From Trichormus sp. M33_DOE_039 (lineage in GTDB: Bacteria; Cyanobacteriota; Cyanobacteriia; Cyanobacteriales; Nostocaceae), in NCBI GenBank assembly GCA_015296085.1, contig DVDT01000075.1, forward strand, positions 1 to 64,000: a DNA stretch of 64,000 nt, read 5' to 3'. Shown one piece after another: positions 1 through 9,698 of the stretch. The translations under genes were made by a program, and so were the position numbers. Each line of letters opens with the position of its first letter. Position 1 is the stretch's first letter. The notes under the pieces were generated by a model. The model made no database searches, had not been told where the DNA came from, and saw nothing but the letters and a program-made list of their open reading frames with translations.

Positions 1-119
1 GAATCATTTTGTCACTAAGTTTCACAAATGAGATTAATCTCAACAACATGCTTTATTGAGAATAGATGAAAACATAGCTTCAGACCGAACAACGAGAACT
101 CAAGGGTTTCGAGGATTTC

Positions 120-1676
120 TTATCCCGAACTCAGGTTAACTATTTCTCTTGCAGCAAAATATTCATGAAACGTTAAGTGGGAGAAGGAATAGATACCCTT
201 TGCCCGTTCCACTAGTAGCCCATGCTGTGATTCAACGGACTTTAATACGGCTTCACTATCAAGTTTTAATCCTTCTGGATCTAAGTCAGCATCACGCAAG
301 TTACGTATAAAATCAGCAATGTATGCTTCGGCCGTTTTTTGTTTAAAGAAATAGTCTTTCTTCTCAAAAGTTGTTAAACCTATTTGACTGAGCAAATCTT
401 CTTTGCGTTGCAAAGATAGATTTTTATATACTTGATCCCTTTCAATGTTGCGTTTGGCATCCCATTTCTTGAGCAATACATCTAATCCCTCTTTATAAAG
501 TTCGGAGCGGTTTGCGGGGAAATCTCCACTATCTCCAAACACCAAACACAGTAATGTTAACAATAAAGGGCTACTTGCTAGTTCTTGGATTGGTTGATTA
601 TCCTTCAGTTTTTGAATAAATCTCTTACCTTTAACTGGATCAGTTAACTGAAACCAGTTTTGAGCAAAAATGGCTATTTGTTTTTCGTCAAAATCCGCCA
701 TTTCTACTTCTGTAAAACTTTCAAATGTGTATTCTTTAGCAGCAATGCGACAGGTAATTACAAACTGATTAGCATGAAACACATCGGAAAATTCACGAAT
801 TATTCTTAAAACACGCTTGGTATCTTCCTCCCTTACTTCATCCAATCCATCCAGTAATACCAATGCTTTACCCTGTTGCAACAGTTGCTCTATTTTCACA
901 CTGGTATGAATTACACCACAGCTTGATAATTGTTGAGCAATAAATTTTAAAATATCTGGTTGTTTAGTTGCTTCTGCAAAATCTTTCAAAGTGATAAACA
1001 AGGGAACCCTATCTGCTTGAAACTTCCCTTCAATACACTGCATTGCTAGATATTTTAAAAAGGTAGTTTTTCCTGCCCCTGGTTTACCTAATACCATTAG
1101 CTTACTGTGTCGCTGCACAGCTTCTAATCCTGATACTCGCTTCTGTTTTATCTGGCTGAGTCCAATCCTCTCAAAGTTATCATGGTCGCAGTTTTGCATG
1201 AGTTCTGCAACTTTAAGTCGTCTTCGTCCTGTTATTTCTTCCAAAATATTGACATTCGTGTAAATACCTTGTTTACCTGTTAACTCAATTGGCTTAGGCA
1301 TATCTAATACCCTCATAGTTCCGCACTTTTCTTTGATGTAAGGTTTGACTTGTTCGCGGATTTCTTGCACTAAGTTGTCAATAGAATCATCTATGTCATC
1401 TGTAGTTAGATGAGCAGAGGGTTTTTGGTGTGAGTATCTTTTGCTCAGATACTCCCTTAAGCGACTTTCTTTAACAGGGCCATTACCATTGATACAAAAT
1501 TTTTTGTAGATACCTGTAAGGCAAGTGCTGAGGTTACTTTCAGATATGTTCAATTCTTGAGCTACCTGGACTCGATCCTTACTGCGACCGAATATTTCCA
1601 GAAAGACTTGTTTCTCTCTTTGCGACAACTCACTGTATTGCTCCAGTTGCTTAAGAAAGTCCTCTGGTATAGACAT
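120..1676 (-). CDS. NACHT-domain NTPase with N-terminal helix-turn-helix, probably truncated
   Basis: A 518-residue STAND-class NTPase. Residues 15-80 look like the LuxR-like helix-turn-helix found at the front of many cyanobacterial STAND proteins. The NACHT core follows, with Walker A GKPGAGKT at 197-204 and Walker B LVLLDGLDE near 270. NACHT proteins act as nucleotide-driven switches in signalling or antiphage immunity. The protein ends nine residues after the FSHLTFHEYFAAR motif that closes the helical part of the NACHT module, so there is no C-terminal sensor such as WD40, TPR or HEAT repeats. The 119 bases downstream show no convincing continuation in any frame. It may be a truncated remnant or a short form. 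The family is clear; whether it is intact is not. Confidence 0.8.
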   Translation of the reverse strand: MSIPEDFLKQLEQYSELSQREKQVFLEIFGRSKDRVQVAQELNISESNLSTCLTGIYKKFCINGNGPVKESRLREYLSKRYSHQKPSAHLTTDDIDDSIDNLVQEIREQVKPYIKEKCGTMRVLDMPKPIELTGKQGIYTNVNILEEITGRRRLKVAELMQNCDHDNFERIGLSQIKQKRVSGLEAVQRHSKLMVLGKPGAGKTTFLKYLAMQCIEGKFQADRVPLFITLKDFAEATKQPDILKFIAQQLSSCGVIHTSVKIEQLLQQGKALVLLDGLDEVREEDTKRVLRIIREFSDVFHANQFVITCRIAAKEYTFESFTEVEMADFDEKQIAIFAQNWFQLTDPVKGKRFIQKLKDNQPIQELASSPLLLTLLCLVFGDSGDFPANRSELYKEGLDVLLKKWDAKRNIERDQVYKNLSLQRKEDLLSQIGLTTFEKKDYFFKQKTAEAYIADFIRNLRDADLDPEGLKLDSEAVLKSVESQHGLLVERAKGIYSFSHLTFHEYFAAREIVNLSSG

Positions 1677-1836
1677 TAACCACTCCCAAAATCACTTATA
1701 AGCCAGTGTAGCCAAAGTTTTTATTAAAATGTGTAGTTAACTCAGCGTAAGTCAGGCTAAGTCAAGGTAAGTCAGATAAATAGTTACAAAAGAAAATTGC
1801 GACATTGAACACAGTCAAGCTACTGAGGCGATCGCA

Positions 1837-2055
1837 ATGCTAGAAATACTAATTCCTCTGGTTGTAAATAAATCTGTTGAAGTGGTTGTTGGAATACTTT
1901 TGGAAAAGTTGTGTAAGTGGGTACTGAGTGATTCCAATCTCAAGAGTCTCAACAAGTTTCTGAAAATCCAAATTCTTGTGCTTTATCTTGATTTGGTTGT
2001 ACGAAAAACACCCCTAAAATCTTTACCGGAAGAATCACAATCACAACAGAAGTAG
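1837..2055 (+). CDS. small hypothetical protein, hydrophobic N-terminus
   Basis: A 72-residue frame divergent from the NACHT gene. Residues 3-30 are rich in Leu, Ile and Val and could form one membrane-associated helix; the tail is polar and Gln/Ser-rich. No family is recognised. The spacer between it and the NACHT gene carries three imperfect TAAGTCA-type direct repeats at about 1747-1780. It may be a real small gene accompanying the NACHT gene, but there is no strong ribosome binding site and it could be chance. Confidence 0.35.
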   Translation: MLEILIPLVVNKSVEVVVGILLEKLCKWVLSDSNLKSLNKFLKIQILVLYLDLVVRKTPLKSLPEESQSQQK

Positions 2056-2154
2056 TAGAGATAATAAAGCGATCGCACTTACAAACCAAAGGTGATCGCA
2101 TCCTCTCCTCTTCCCCCAAGCTCTATCGTGCTACCATGAGCAATAAATTCCTGT

Positions 2155-2313
2155 ATGAAGTCAAGAATGGCTATTGTAAACATACCCGATGATTTATACG
2201 CACAACTGCAAGAGTTAGCCAACGCTGAAAATTGCTCAGTTGAGGCTATAGTAGTTAAGATTTTGCAGAACGAATTGCAGGCAAAAGCACAACAAATTAC
2301 AGAATATAAATAA
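2155..2313 (+). CDS. ribbon-helix-helix (antitoxin-like) small protein
   Basis: Reading from ATG 2155 (52 residues) or ATG 2167 (48 residues) gives a short beta strand, AIVNIPDDLYAQLQELA, followed by two helices containing SVEAIVVKILQNELQ. This is the pattern of Arc/CopG/FitA ribbon-helix-helix DNA-binding proteins, which commonly act as antitoxins and repress their own operon. No PIN or RelE-like toxin gene follows: the next 80 bases hold only HIP1 octamers and then the end of the S1 gene. It is either an orphan antitoxin or a small regulator. The choice between the two starts is open. Confidence 0.55.
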   Translation: MKSRMAIVNIPDDLYAQLQELANAENCSVEAIVVKILQNELQAKAQQITEYK

Positions 2314-2396
2314 AAATTTTTACCATCAATATAAAAAAGCGATCGCTCTCTTCATCCTTGCATAAAAAAAGCGATCGCAGTAATTTTTAAACAAAT

Positions 2397-3299
2397 TTAT
2401 TCAGCTGATTTATTAGCGGCTCGATGAGCGCGAGCTTCTGCTGAATTCATCACTTCCTCTAAGTTTTCTACTACTTCACCGGGGAAGTTTTCTAACACTC
2501 TGGTAGAAATAGCAATCCGACCTTTCCCTTCATCCAAGTCAATAATTACAGCTTTAATTTGTTGACCTACTTGGAAGACTTTTTCTAGGGAGTCGATGAA
2601 TTTTTGGCTGACTTGTTTAATATGCAGTAAAGCACTCATACCATCTATATCAACAAACACACCAAAAGGTTTAATCCCAGTGACTTTACCTTCTACTAAC
2701 TGACCAACTTCTAACAAGTTGAAGTTACTAGAACGAGTCGCCACACGCTGAGAAAGAATCAGTTTTTTGTTGTTGCGGTCTACTTCCAAAAAGCCAACGG
2801 TGAGAGTTTGACCTTTGAGTGCTTCTAAGTTATCACGTTCTGCCAAGTGCGATCGCGGAATAAATCCCCGCAATGATTGCAAATCGACGGTGACACCACC
2901 TTTATTCACGCCTGTTACCCGGACTTGCACTGTCTGGGAATTTTCCTGCATACCAACCAGTTTTTCCCAGATATGCTGAATTTCTAATTGTTTTCGAGAC
3001 AGAGTTACTTGACCTTCGGCATCCTGTTCGCGGATGATCAAAAACTCTAATTCTTCTTGTAACGGCAAAACCTCCGATAAATCGGTAACACTCCTCAAAG
3101 AAGCCTCATCACGGGGAATGTACGCTGACGACTTACCGCCAATATCGACATAAGCCCCATCAGGATCAAGTTGAAAAACTTTGCCGTACACAACCTGTCC
3201 CTTTTGAAACTGGTAGTCGTGTTTTTCTAATGCTTTGGCAAAGTCGTCCATTGTAAAAGACGAGTTGGCTTTTTGAGAAAGTTTCGATTCGGAATTCAT
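2397..3299 (-). CDS. rps1: 30S ribosomal protein S1-like, three S1 domains
   Basis: About 300 residues with three consecutive S1 (OB-fold) RNA-binding domains. The first contains GKVFQLDPDGAYVDIGGKSSAYIP, the second VNKGGVTVDLQSLRGFIPRSHL, and the third KPFGVFVDIDGMSALLHIKQVS. This three-domain length is typical of cyanobacterial and plastid S1, which is shorter than the six-domain enterobacterial protein, and binds mRNA at the small ribosomal subunit. The frame stays open 20 codons further upstream, but the ATG at 3299 (MNSESKLSQK) fits the family better. Cyanobacteria often carry more than one S1 paralogue, so it may be the secondary copy. Confidence 0.88.
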   Translation of the reverse strand: MNSESKLSQKANSSFTMDDFAKALEKHDYQFQKGQVVYGKVFQLDPDGAYVDIGGKSSAYIPRDEASLRSVTDLSEVLPLQEELEFLIIREQDAEGQVTLSRKQLEIQHIWEKLVGMQENSQTVQVRVTGVNKGGVTVDLQSLRGFIPRSHLAERDNLEALKGQTLTVGFLEVDRNNKKLILSQRVATRSSNFNLLEVGQLVEGKVTGIKPFGVFVDIDGMSALLHIKQVSQKFIDSLEKVFQVGQQIKAVIIDLDEGKGRIAISTRVLENFPGEVVENLEEVMNSAEARAHRAANKSAE

Positions 3300-3465
3300 G
3301 ACAATTGACAATAAATTATTTTTATTTGATTTAAGACCAACGGAGTTTGTAATTCGCAATTGTAATTCTTAATTGAGTCCATCCAGATAGAAACAATTAA
3401 TTTCTGGATACTTCAATGAGATGATTACGTCATGACAAATTAACATTTTCAAGACTCAAAAGTCC

Positions 3466-4215
3466 TTACTTTGCCAACACAGTCCCAAACAATTGCTGTA
3501 CTTGTTCCCAAGCTTCGGCTGCTGCTTGAGGATTATAGCTGGCGCGACGGTCACAGAAAAATCCGTGGTCAGCTCCATCGTAGCGGAACACACGATGGGA
3601 AATGTTGTATTTTTCTAACTCTGTTGCAATCTCGCTAATGTGTGCTGGGGAAATACTCGCATCTTCTTCGCCAAAAAATGTATATATTGTACCTTTGATT
3701 TCAGAAGTGCGAGTAATAGTAGGTGCGCCGCCACCCGGTGTAGTAGTGGGAATTCGCGCACCGTAGAAGGAAGCTGTAGCTGTAATTTCTGGTAGAGTAG
3801 CAGCAAGATATGCTACATGACCGCCAAAACAAAAACCTATACAGCCAAAGCCATCTTTCTTTACTTTCGGTAAGGTTTTGAGGTGGTCAATGGCGGTTTG
3901 AATATCACTTAATAATTCTGAGGCTGTAGTTTGCTCCCAGGCGTATTTTCTACCGATCTCAATATCTGCGGGAGTGTAACCAGTTTCAAATCCAGGCGCA
4001 ACCCGCTCAAATAATGCGGGTGCGATCGCCACATATCCTAACTCGGCAATTCGTTCTGTCACATCCCGGATATGCTCATTTACGCCGAAAATCTCCTGCA
4101 AAACCACAACTCCTGGGTAAGAACCTGGTGCTTGGGGTTGTGCTAGATACGCGGCAATTTGTAAACTGTTGTGCGAAATCTTAACGGGTTGAGTATCTAA
4201 TGCTCGCTCAGTCAT
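3466..4215 (-). CDS. dienelactone hydrolase family protein
   Basis: An alpha/beta hydrolase of the dienelactone hydrolase family, about 249 residues from ATG 4215; a GTG at 4236 would add seven. The triad is visible: nucleophile Cys in GFCFGGH (about residue 129), Asp in FGEEDASI (about 185) and His in DGADHGFFC (about 217). Family members are cytoplasmic enzymes that hydrolyse lactones or esters; the substrate here is unknown. An Ala/Gly/Pro/Thr-rich insert, TTTPGGGAPT, lies between strands. It is probably monocistronic. Confidence 0.87.
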   Translation of the reverse strand: MTERALDTQPVKISHNSLQIAAYLAQPQAPGSYPGVVVLQEIFGVNEHIRDVTERIAELGYVAIAPALFERVAPGFETGYTPADIEIGRKYAWEQTTASELLSDIQTAIDHLKTLPKVKKDGFGCIGFCFGGHVAYLAATLPEITATASFYGARIPTTTPGGGAPTITRTSEIKGTIYTFFGEEDASISPAHISEIATELEKYNISHRVFRYDGADHGFFCDRRASYNPQAAAEAWEQVQQLFGTVLAK

Positions 4216-4415
4216 AATAATTTTTACCCATGCCACTTGATAAAGCTTTGTGATTATTTGATATAACTATGCCAGTATGTTTAGGTGATTTTTCCTCAAA
4301 TATCCTTATACATGAGACATTTAAGTAATAAAAAGCTCCCATGTAAAATACCAAAATTCTCGCTGTACTTAGTTTTCTTAATTTTAAATTTTGAATTTTG
4401 AATTTTGAATTGCCT

Positions 4416-4421
4416 AGGAGG
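4416..4421 (+). promoter_or_regulatory. ribosome binding site deciding the GntR start
   Basis: A full AGGAGG lies seven bases before ATG 4429. It falls inside the longer open frame that starts at 4405, so it argues for the internal ATG as the true start. Confidence 0.7.
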
Positions 4422-4428
4422 TTGGGTG

Positions 4429-5412
4429 ATGATTCAATTCCGTATTCAGCCAGATAGTGAAATTCCCGCATCAACCCAGCTATTTAATCAAATGCGGTTT
4501 GCGATCGCTTCCCGACAATATCCCCCAGGATACAAGTTACCTAGTACACGGGCTTTAGCCATGCAAACGGGATTACATCGCAACACCATTAGTAAAGTTT
4601 ACCGTCAGCTAGAAGAAGACGGTTTTGTAGAAAGTCTGGCTGGTTCAGGAATTTATGTCCGCGCCCAAGGTCATGAAGGCGGAAGCAGGCTACAATCACC
4701 CATTTTAAAACAACATCCTGAAGCATCAAAAGTCTTGCAACAAGCTCTAGACGAGCTTATTAGCCAAGGATACTCACTCAATCAAGCACGAGAGATATAC
4801 TTAGCAGAAATTGATTGGCGTTTGCGTTGTAGCGCACGAGTATTGGTTGCAGCCCCCTCTCAAGATATGGGTGTAGGCGAATTAATGGCCTATGAATTGG
4901 AGGAATATCTAGAAATACCTGTGCAAATAGCAGCAATAGATGAATTAGCCGCTATCCTAGATAAAACTACCTCGGCTACTGTAGTTACCAGTCGATATTT
5001 TATTAATGATGTAGAAGCGATCGCTGCACCTAAATCTGTGCGGGTGATTCCTCTGGATATCTACGACTATAGTAAAGAACTGAATTTTCTCAAAAATCTA
5101 CCTAAAGATAACTGTGTGGGTATAGTTAGCCTTAGTTCTGGAATTGGACACCAAGCAGAGGTCATCTTACACGGTTTGCGGGGTGATGATTTACTCATCA
5201 TGACTGCTCAACCACAAGATAATTACAAATTGCAAGCGATTGTGAAACGAGCCGAAGTAATTATTTGTGATCAAGCCTGTTTTACCATCGTGCAAACAGC
5301 CGTCCACGAAGCATCTGAAGATATCATTCGTCCGCCTAAGCTGATTAAAGTTGAAAATTACATCGGGACAAATTCAATTAACCTACTCAAACGAGAATTG
5401 GGATTAGGTTGA
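4429..5412 (+). CDS. GntR-family transcriptional regulator
   Basis: A 327-residue regulator. The N-terminus carries a GntR winged helix (residues 5-75) with the signature PPGYKLPSTRALAMQTGLHRNTISKVYRQLEEDGFV, shown here only to place the motif around residues 28-62 (key stretch LPSTRALA, then RNTISKVYRQL). The C-terminal 230 residues are an alpha/beta domain that is not an obvious MocR aminotransferase, FadR or UTRA effector domain; it may be a cyanobacterial variety that binds an unknown ligand. It runs divergently from the hydrolase gene at 3466-4215, which could be a target. Start chosen from the AGGAGG at 4416. Confidence 0.85.
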   Translation: MIQFRIQPDSEIPASTQLFNQMRFAIASRQYPPGYKLPSTRALAMQTGLHRNTISKVYRQLEEDGFVESLAGSGIYVRAQGHEGGSRLQSPILKQHPEASKVLQQALDELISQGYSLNQAREIYLAEIDWRLRCSARVLVAAPSQDMGVGELMAYELEEYLEIPVQIAAIDELAAILDKTTSATVVTSRYFINDVEAIAAPKSVRVIPLDIYDYSKELNFLKNLPKDNCVGIVSLSSGIGHQAEVILHGLRGDDLLIMTAQPQDNYKLQAIVKRAEVIICDQACFTIVQTAVHEASEDIIRPPKLIKVENYIGTNSINLLKRELGLG

Positions 5413-5915
5413 TGTAGAAATGAGTGCGTAGGCTTTGCCCATTGTAGACATCGCCTGTCATTATTGTTGATGATTTTAGCAGGCGATCGCTCACCTTCAT
5501 TATTATTAAATTTATTGATTTGAGGTGTTTTGTTATTGGCTTAACCAGCGTTCTAAATCTGCGACTTGGTAAACTCATGTTTTATAAATCATATCAAGAT
5601 GCTGCGAGACGCAACAAGAATGTATTTACCATCAGTGCTAATCAAATTGTCATTAAAATGATGCAAGATTTAAACTTCATTCTGTTTAAAAGTTTGCTAG
5701 ACTTTCCCCAAGAAATTAGTCAATATAGATACACATTTTATGGGCATTCTCTAGCGTGGCTGATGAATTTCTACAGAATGCAATAAATCATTAGAAAAAT
5801 CGTAGTTTACAGCGATCGCAAAAATTTTGTCTATGGGATTAATCTCACCTATAGATAGAGGGGATAAGACAGAAGATAAGGGGAGAATATCAAAGGAATA
5901 CACGACTAAAAACCT
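5413..5915. other. intergenic, one doubtful small frame
   Basis: A 503-base spacer. It contains an 8-bp inverted repeat ATCGCCTG/CAGGCGAT (5450-5457 and 5480-5487), possibly a weak terminator for the GntR gene. A plus-strand frame of 69 residues from ATG 5577 to 5786 has no ribosome binding site and no family resemblance, and is probably not a gene. AT-rich DNA follows up to the nitroreductase start. Confidence 0.4.
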
Positions 5916-6590
5916 ATGTTTGTCGAAATGCACCCCTATATCGGTCTGACAGAAGCCATCAAACAACGTCGTGCTACTAGATCATTCAAAAGCGATCGCA
6001 TCCCTGAAGCCATTCTACAAGAAATCCTTGCGCTAGCAGTACAAGCACCATCAGGTTTTAACCTCCAACCTTGGCGATTTATTGTAGTCAAGGAGCAACA
6101 AAATAAAGAAAAACTTCAAGATTGCGCCTTTAATCAACGTCAAGTTGGTGAAGCACCAGTTGTCCTAATTTGTTGTGGTGACAGAAGTGTAAGACAAATG
6201 GAAAATATCACCTCTGTCATTCAACTAGGCGAAGAAAACAGAATTATGACACCAAGCTGCGCCAACTATATGCGTTCCAACATCCCCGAATTTTTCACCA
6301 ATCATCCCAGCTTCGAGACAATGGAAGCTTGGACAAACCGCCACACCATGATAGCTGTAGCTTACATGATGATTGTTGCCAAAAGTTTTGGCATCGATAG
6401 CTGTCCAATGGAAGGATTCAACACCCAACAAATCAAACAAGCATTTCAAATCCCCGCAGAAGTTGATATTTGCTGTCTACTAGCCCTGGGCTACGCTTGC
6501 GAACCCTTTAAAGAATATGGCGGACGCTTTCCCCTCAATCAAGTATGCTTCCAAGAAAGCTATAATCAACCCTTCCAAATAAATTCTTAG
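5916..6590 (+). CDS. nitroreductase family protein
   Basis: A 224-residue FMN-dependent nitroreductase-like oxidoreductase. The N-terminal FMN phosphate-binding pattern KQRRATRSFKSD (about 17-28) is present, followed by APSGFNLQPWRFIVV (about 47-61), which contacts the flavin, and a C-terminal CLLALGYACEP segment. Such enzymes reduce nitro compounds, quinones or flavins with NAD(P)H in the cytoplasm. The length is normal. It stands alone, followed by the convergent hydrolase gene at 6635. Confidence 0.87.
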   Translation: MFVEMHPYIGLTEAIKQRRATRSFKSDRIPEAILQEILALAVQAPSGFNLQPWRFIVVKEQQNKEKLQDCAFNQRQVGEAPVVLICCGDRSVRQMENITSVIQLGEENRIMTPSCANYMRSNIPEFFTNHPSFETMEAWTNRHTMIAVAYMMIVAKSFGIDSCPMEGFNTQQIKQAFQIPAEVDICCLLALGYACEPFKEYGGRFPLNQVCFQESYNQPFQINS

Positions 6591-6634
6591 TACCTTTGTC
6601 TAAAAAAAACTCCGCGCGCCTTTGCGTTTAAAAT

Positions 6635-7555
6635 CTAACCCGCCTGCAACTCTGCTACAGGAACTTGCAAAAACTCCCGCACCCGTCGCAGGTAAGTTGC
6701 TGCATCCTCCAACATCGGAAAATGTGCCGTATTAGGAATCACCACAAACTCCACCTTGTCATTTAACGCCGCTGCTTGTCGTCCCATTTCCGCCGGAATA
6801 ATCTGGTCATACTCCCCAGAAATCATTAAAGTTGGTACTTGCAACTTAGCAAACTCCTGGGGCATCAATTCTGACTGAGCCTTACTTACAGAAGTAAAAA
6901 TAGTACCTAACGCTGCGTCATAATCAGCATCGAGAAAGTCTTGTAAAAAAGCCTGACGCTCAGATTTGGGGATGGAACGATGTAAAAATCTCGCCATGAA
7001 CATCCGGTCAACAAATGGTATTTTTCCTAACCACTTGGGACGAAACTTAACTACATAGCCACCAAATTTATGAAAAGATGTAAAAGCTTTTTCGTCGTAC
7101 TCAAAAATCCCACTACAAGTCAAAATTCCCTTTTCGACTCGTTGAGGATAGCGGTTAAAGAACAAAGCTGCAACAGAAGCACCCATTGAGTGAGCATTCA
7201 CATAAACACGCTGGAGGCGCAATTCATCTAATAAAACTGCCAAGTCCTCAGCATATTCTTCCAATTCATAAGTTAACTCTTGAATTGCTTGGGATTTTTC
7301 CTGGTTTGACTCTGAATCAGCAATAGACTCACTAGTTTGAAACACTGTTGGTTTTCCACCAGAACGTCCAAACCCCCGCAAATCATAGAGTAAACAATCA
7401 AATTTGTCTACTAAAGCATTGGCTGTACTTCTCCAATACCTAGCAGAACCAGCCCAACCATGAATGAAAACCATCACAGGCTTTACCACGCCACTAGATG
7501 GCTGTTTTACCCACTCGTAATAATGCTCAACGCCACGAACACTAATGTAAGGCAT
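6635..7555 (-). CDS. alpha/beta hydrolase
   Basis: A 306-residue alpha/beta hydrolase fold. The oxyanion segment FIHGWAGSARYWR lies at about 30-42, the nucleophile elbow AHSMGAS places Ser near 123, the acid is likely Asp in GEYDQIIP, and His is in NTAHFPM near the C-terminus. A polar 28-residue insert (about 68-95) separates strand 4 from the following helix. There is no signal peptide, so it should be cytoplasmic. Substrate unknown. It lies downstream of clpX on the same strand, separated by a repeat-rich spacer. Confidence 0.85.
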   Translation of the reverse strand: MPYISVRGVEHYYEWVKQPSSGVVKPVMVFIHGWAGSARYWRSTANALVDKFDCLLYDLRGFGRSGGKPTVFQTSESIADSESNQEKSQAIQELTYELEEYAEDLAVLLDELRLQRVYVNAHSMGASVAALFFNRYPQRVEKGILTCSGIFEYDEKAFTSFHKFGGYVVKFRPKWLGKIPFVDRMFMARFLHRSIPKSERQAFLQDFLDADYDAALGTIFTSVSKAQSELMPQEFAKLQVPTLMISGEYDQIIPAEMGRQAAALNDKVEFVVIPNTAHFPMLEDAATYLRRVREFLQVPVAELQAG

Positions 7556-7559
7556 TTAT

Positions 7560-7644
7560 CAAGAGTCCATAGTCAACAATTAACAGTCAAAAGTCAAAAG
7601 TCAACAGTTTCTTCACTAATGACCGTTGACCAATGACTATTAAC
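7560..7644. repeat. AGTCAA/TTGACT-rich short repeat spacer
   Basis: The spacer between the hydrolase and clpX is built from reiterated AGTCAA, AGTCAAAAGTC and the complementary TTGACCAATGACTATT blocks, able to fold back on themselves. Similar wording occurs at 27666-27712 and 47045-47095, so this is a small dispersed intergenic repeat type that may serve as a terminator. Confidence 0.45.
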
Positions 7645-7646
7645 TA

Positions 7647-8987
7647 CTAAGCAGATTCAGGCTTAGGTAACGAAGATGGGTGTACTATGAGTTCGGCAGT
7701 GGAGCGTTTCTCTACCATTTCCCGTGTCACTGTGCAGCGTGTCACATCTTTACGAGATGGCAACTCGTACATCACATCTAGCATGAGTTCTTCAACAATA
7801 CCCCGTAAAGCTCTCGCACCAGTTTTCCGCCGATAGGCTTCTTGTGCGATCGCTCTTAAGGCATCGGGTTTAAAATCTAGCTGGACGTTATCCATCTTCA
7901 GCAGTTTTTGATACTGCTTCACTAAAGCACTGCGTGGTTGGGTCAGAATCGCCATTAAAGCTTCTTCATCTAACGGATCTACCACCGCTACCATTGGTAC
8001 ACGTCCGATAAATTCGGGAATCATGCCAAATTTAACTAAATCATCTGGTTCGAGATGACGCAGTACATCTGCTGCTCGTTTTTCTTTAGATTGCCCCTCC
8101 CCAGGTTGCACAAAGCCTATTGACTTTTTGCCTCCTCTCTGCTCTACAACCTTTTCTAAACCAACAAAAGCTCCACCACAAATAAACAGGATGTTGCTGG
8201 TATCGATTTGGATACAGTCTTGATAAGGGTGCTTACGTCCGCCTTGGGGTGGAACATTGGCAATTGTCCCCTCTAGCATCTTGAGTAAGGCTTGCTGCAC
8301 ACCTTCGCCAGAAACGTCACGGGTAATTGAGGGATTTTCACTCTTGCGGGCAATTTTATCGATTTCATCAATGTAGATAATCCCTCGCTGCGCTTCTTCT
8401 ACATCTAAATCAGCTACTTGCAACAGTCGCAGGAGGATATTTTCCACATCTTCCCCTACATACCCTGCTTCTGTGAGAGTTGTGGCATCCGCAACGGCAA
8501 AAGGAACATCCAGGATTTTTGCCAAAGTTTGGGCTAAGAGAGTTTTACCACAACCAGTAGGGCCAATTAACAGAATGTTAGATTTTTGCAGTTCTACGGC
8601 ATCATCAGCACCATTTTTGCCACTGCCTTTCGACTGCAAAATCGCCAACCGTTTGTAGTGGTTATAAACTGCCACAGACAAAACCTTTTTGGCTTCATCT
8701 TGACCTATGACGTGTTCGTCTAGATATTTTTTAATCTCTCTAGGCTTGGGGATTTGGCTCAAGGAGAGACTGGAAGAACGGGCGCGGCGTTTTTGGGGTG
8801 GTTCTGACTTGGGTGCTGGTTGTGCTGCCGCCCCATTAGTATCTAGCAACTCCTCATCTAGTATTTCATTACACAAGTCAACGCATTCATCGCAGATGTA
8901 GACTCCCGGCCCTGCGATCAACTTACGCACCTGCTCTTGAGACTTGCCACAAAACGAACATTTTAAATGGGAGTCGTACTTAGACAT
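7647..8987 (-). CDS. clpX: ATP-dependent Clp protease ATP-binding subunit ClpX
   Basis: A 446-residue AAA+ unfoldase that recognises, unfolds and feeds substrates to ClpP. The N-terminal C4 zinc-binding domain has Cys10, Cys13, Cys32 and Cys35 (CSFCG, CDEC). Walker A GPTGCGKT is at 142-149, Walker [10 protein letters not shown] near 203-211, the pore motif GYVGEDV just before it, and the ClpP-docking IGF loop is visible as KSIGFVQPG. The C-terminal sensor-2 segment contains [13 protein letters not shown]. It follows clpP by nine bases, so the two are co-transcribed. Confidence 0.98.
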   Translation of the reverse strand: MSKYDSHLKCSFCGKSQEQVRKLIAGPGVYICDECVDLCNEILDEELLDTNGAAAQPAPKSEPPQKRRARSSSLSLSQIPKPREIKKYLDEHVIGQDEAKKVLSVAVYNHYKRLAILQSKGSGKNGADDAVELQKSNILLIGPTGCGKTLLAQTLAKILDVPFAVADATTLTEAGYVGEDVENILLRLLQVADLDVEEAQRGIIYIDEIDKIARKSENPSITRDVSGEGVQQALLKMLEGTIANVPPQGGRKHPYQDCIQIDTSNILFICGGAFVGLEKVVEQRGGKKSIGFVQPGEGQSKEKRAADVLRHLEPDDLVKFGMIPEFIGRVPMVAVVDPLDEEALMAILTQPRSALVKQYQKLLKMDNVQLDFKPDALRAIAQEAYRRKTGARALRGIVEELMLDVMYELPSRKDVTRCTVTREMVEKRSTAELIVHPSSLPKPESA

Positions 8988-8996
8988 ACCAGCCTC

Positions 8997-9698
8997 TTAT
9001 TTGACAATGGTGACATTTTCCCCTGCGGTGGGAAGATTTTGTCTGGAGATGACTTGATCAATTAAACCGTAACTCTTAGACTCTTCTGCGGACATGAAGA
9101 AGTCGCGATCAGTATCTGTTTCAATTTTTTCTAAGGGTTGACCAGTGTGTTTAGCCAATAACTGATTTAACAGACCCTTAATGTAAAGAATCTCCCTGGC
9201 TTGGATTTCGATGTCAATTGCTTGACCTTGCGCGCCGCCTAGGGGTTGGTGAATCATAATCCGCGAGTCTGGCAGAGACATACGCTTACCAGCAGTTCCA
9301 GCTGCTAGTAGAAATGCACCCATGCTCGCGGCTAATCCAAAACATATGGTAACAACATCCGGGCGGATCTGTTGAATTGTATCATAGATTGCCATACCTG
9401 CGTAGACAGAGCCACCAGGGGAGTTAATGTACAGTTGGATGTCTTTTTCTGAGTCTTCGGCATCTAGAAACAATAACTGAGCAACAATCGTGTTAGCTAC
9501 GGCATCATCTATGGGAGTTCCCAGAAATATAATTCGCTCTCGCAGTAGGCGGGAGTAGATGTCAAAAGCCCTTTCTCCCATGCCTGATTGTTCCACAACC
9601 ATAGGCACAATATTGCTAGTGCCGTGCATATGGGAGTAAATTCCGCCGATTTGACCTAAGCTGTTGATGGGGTAGTTTGCCGACTGCGATACAAGCAT
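8997..9698 (-). CDS. clpP: ATP-dependent Clp protease proteolytic subunit ClpP
   Basis: A 233-residue serine protease subunit. The catalytic triad is Ser125 in GLAASMGA, His150 in MIHQPLGG and Asp199 in [10 protein letters not shown]. The first 23 residues before MHGTSNIVP are longer than in many ClpPs, so an internal start at 9629 is possible. It forms the tetradecameric chamber that partners the ClpX encoded directly downstream. Cyanobacteria carry several clpP genes; linkage to clpX and tig indicates the ClpX-partnered paralogue. Confidence 0.97.
   Translation of the reverse strand: MLVSQSANYPINSLGQIGGIYSHMHGTSNIVPMVVEQSGMGERAFDIYSRLLRERIIFLGTPIDDAVANTIVAQLLFLDAEDSEKDIQLYINSPGGSVYAGMAIYDTIQQIRPDVVTICFGLAASMGAFLLAAGTAGKRMSLPDSRIMIHQPLGGAQGQAIDIEIQAREILYIKGLLNQLLAKHTGQPLEKIETDTDRDFFMSAEESKSYGLIDQVISRQNLPTAGENVTIVK

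Noticed and set aside
5577-5786. 69-residue plus-strand frame between the GntR and nitroreductase genes
   Set aside because: No ribosome binding site, no motif, and weak coding character; kept only as a note in the intergenic entry.
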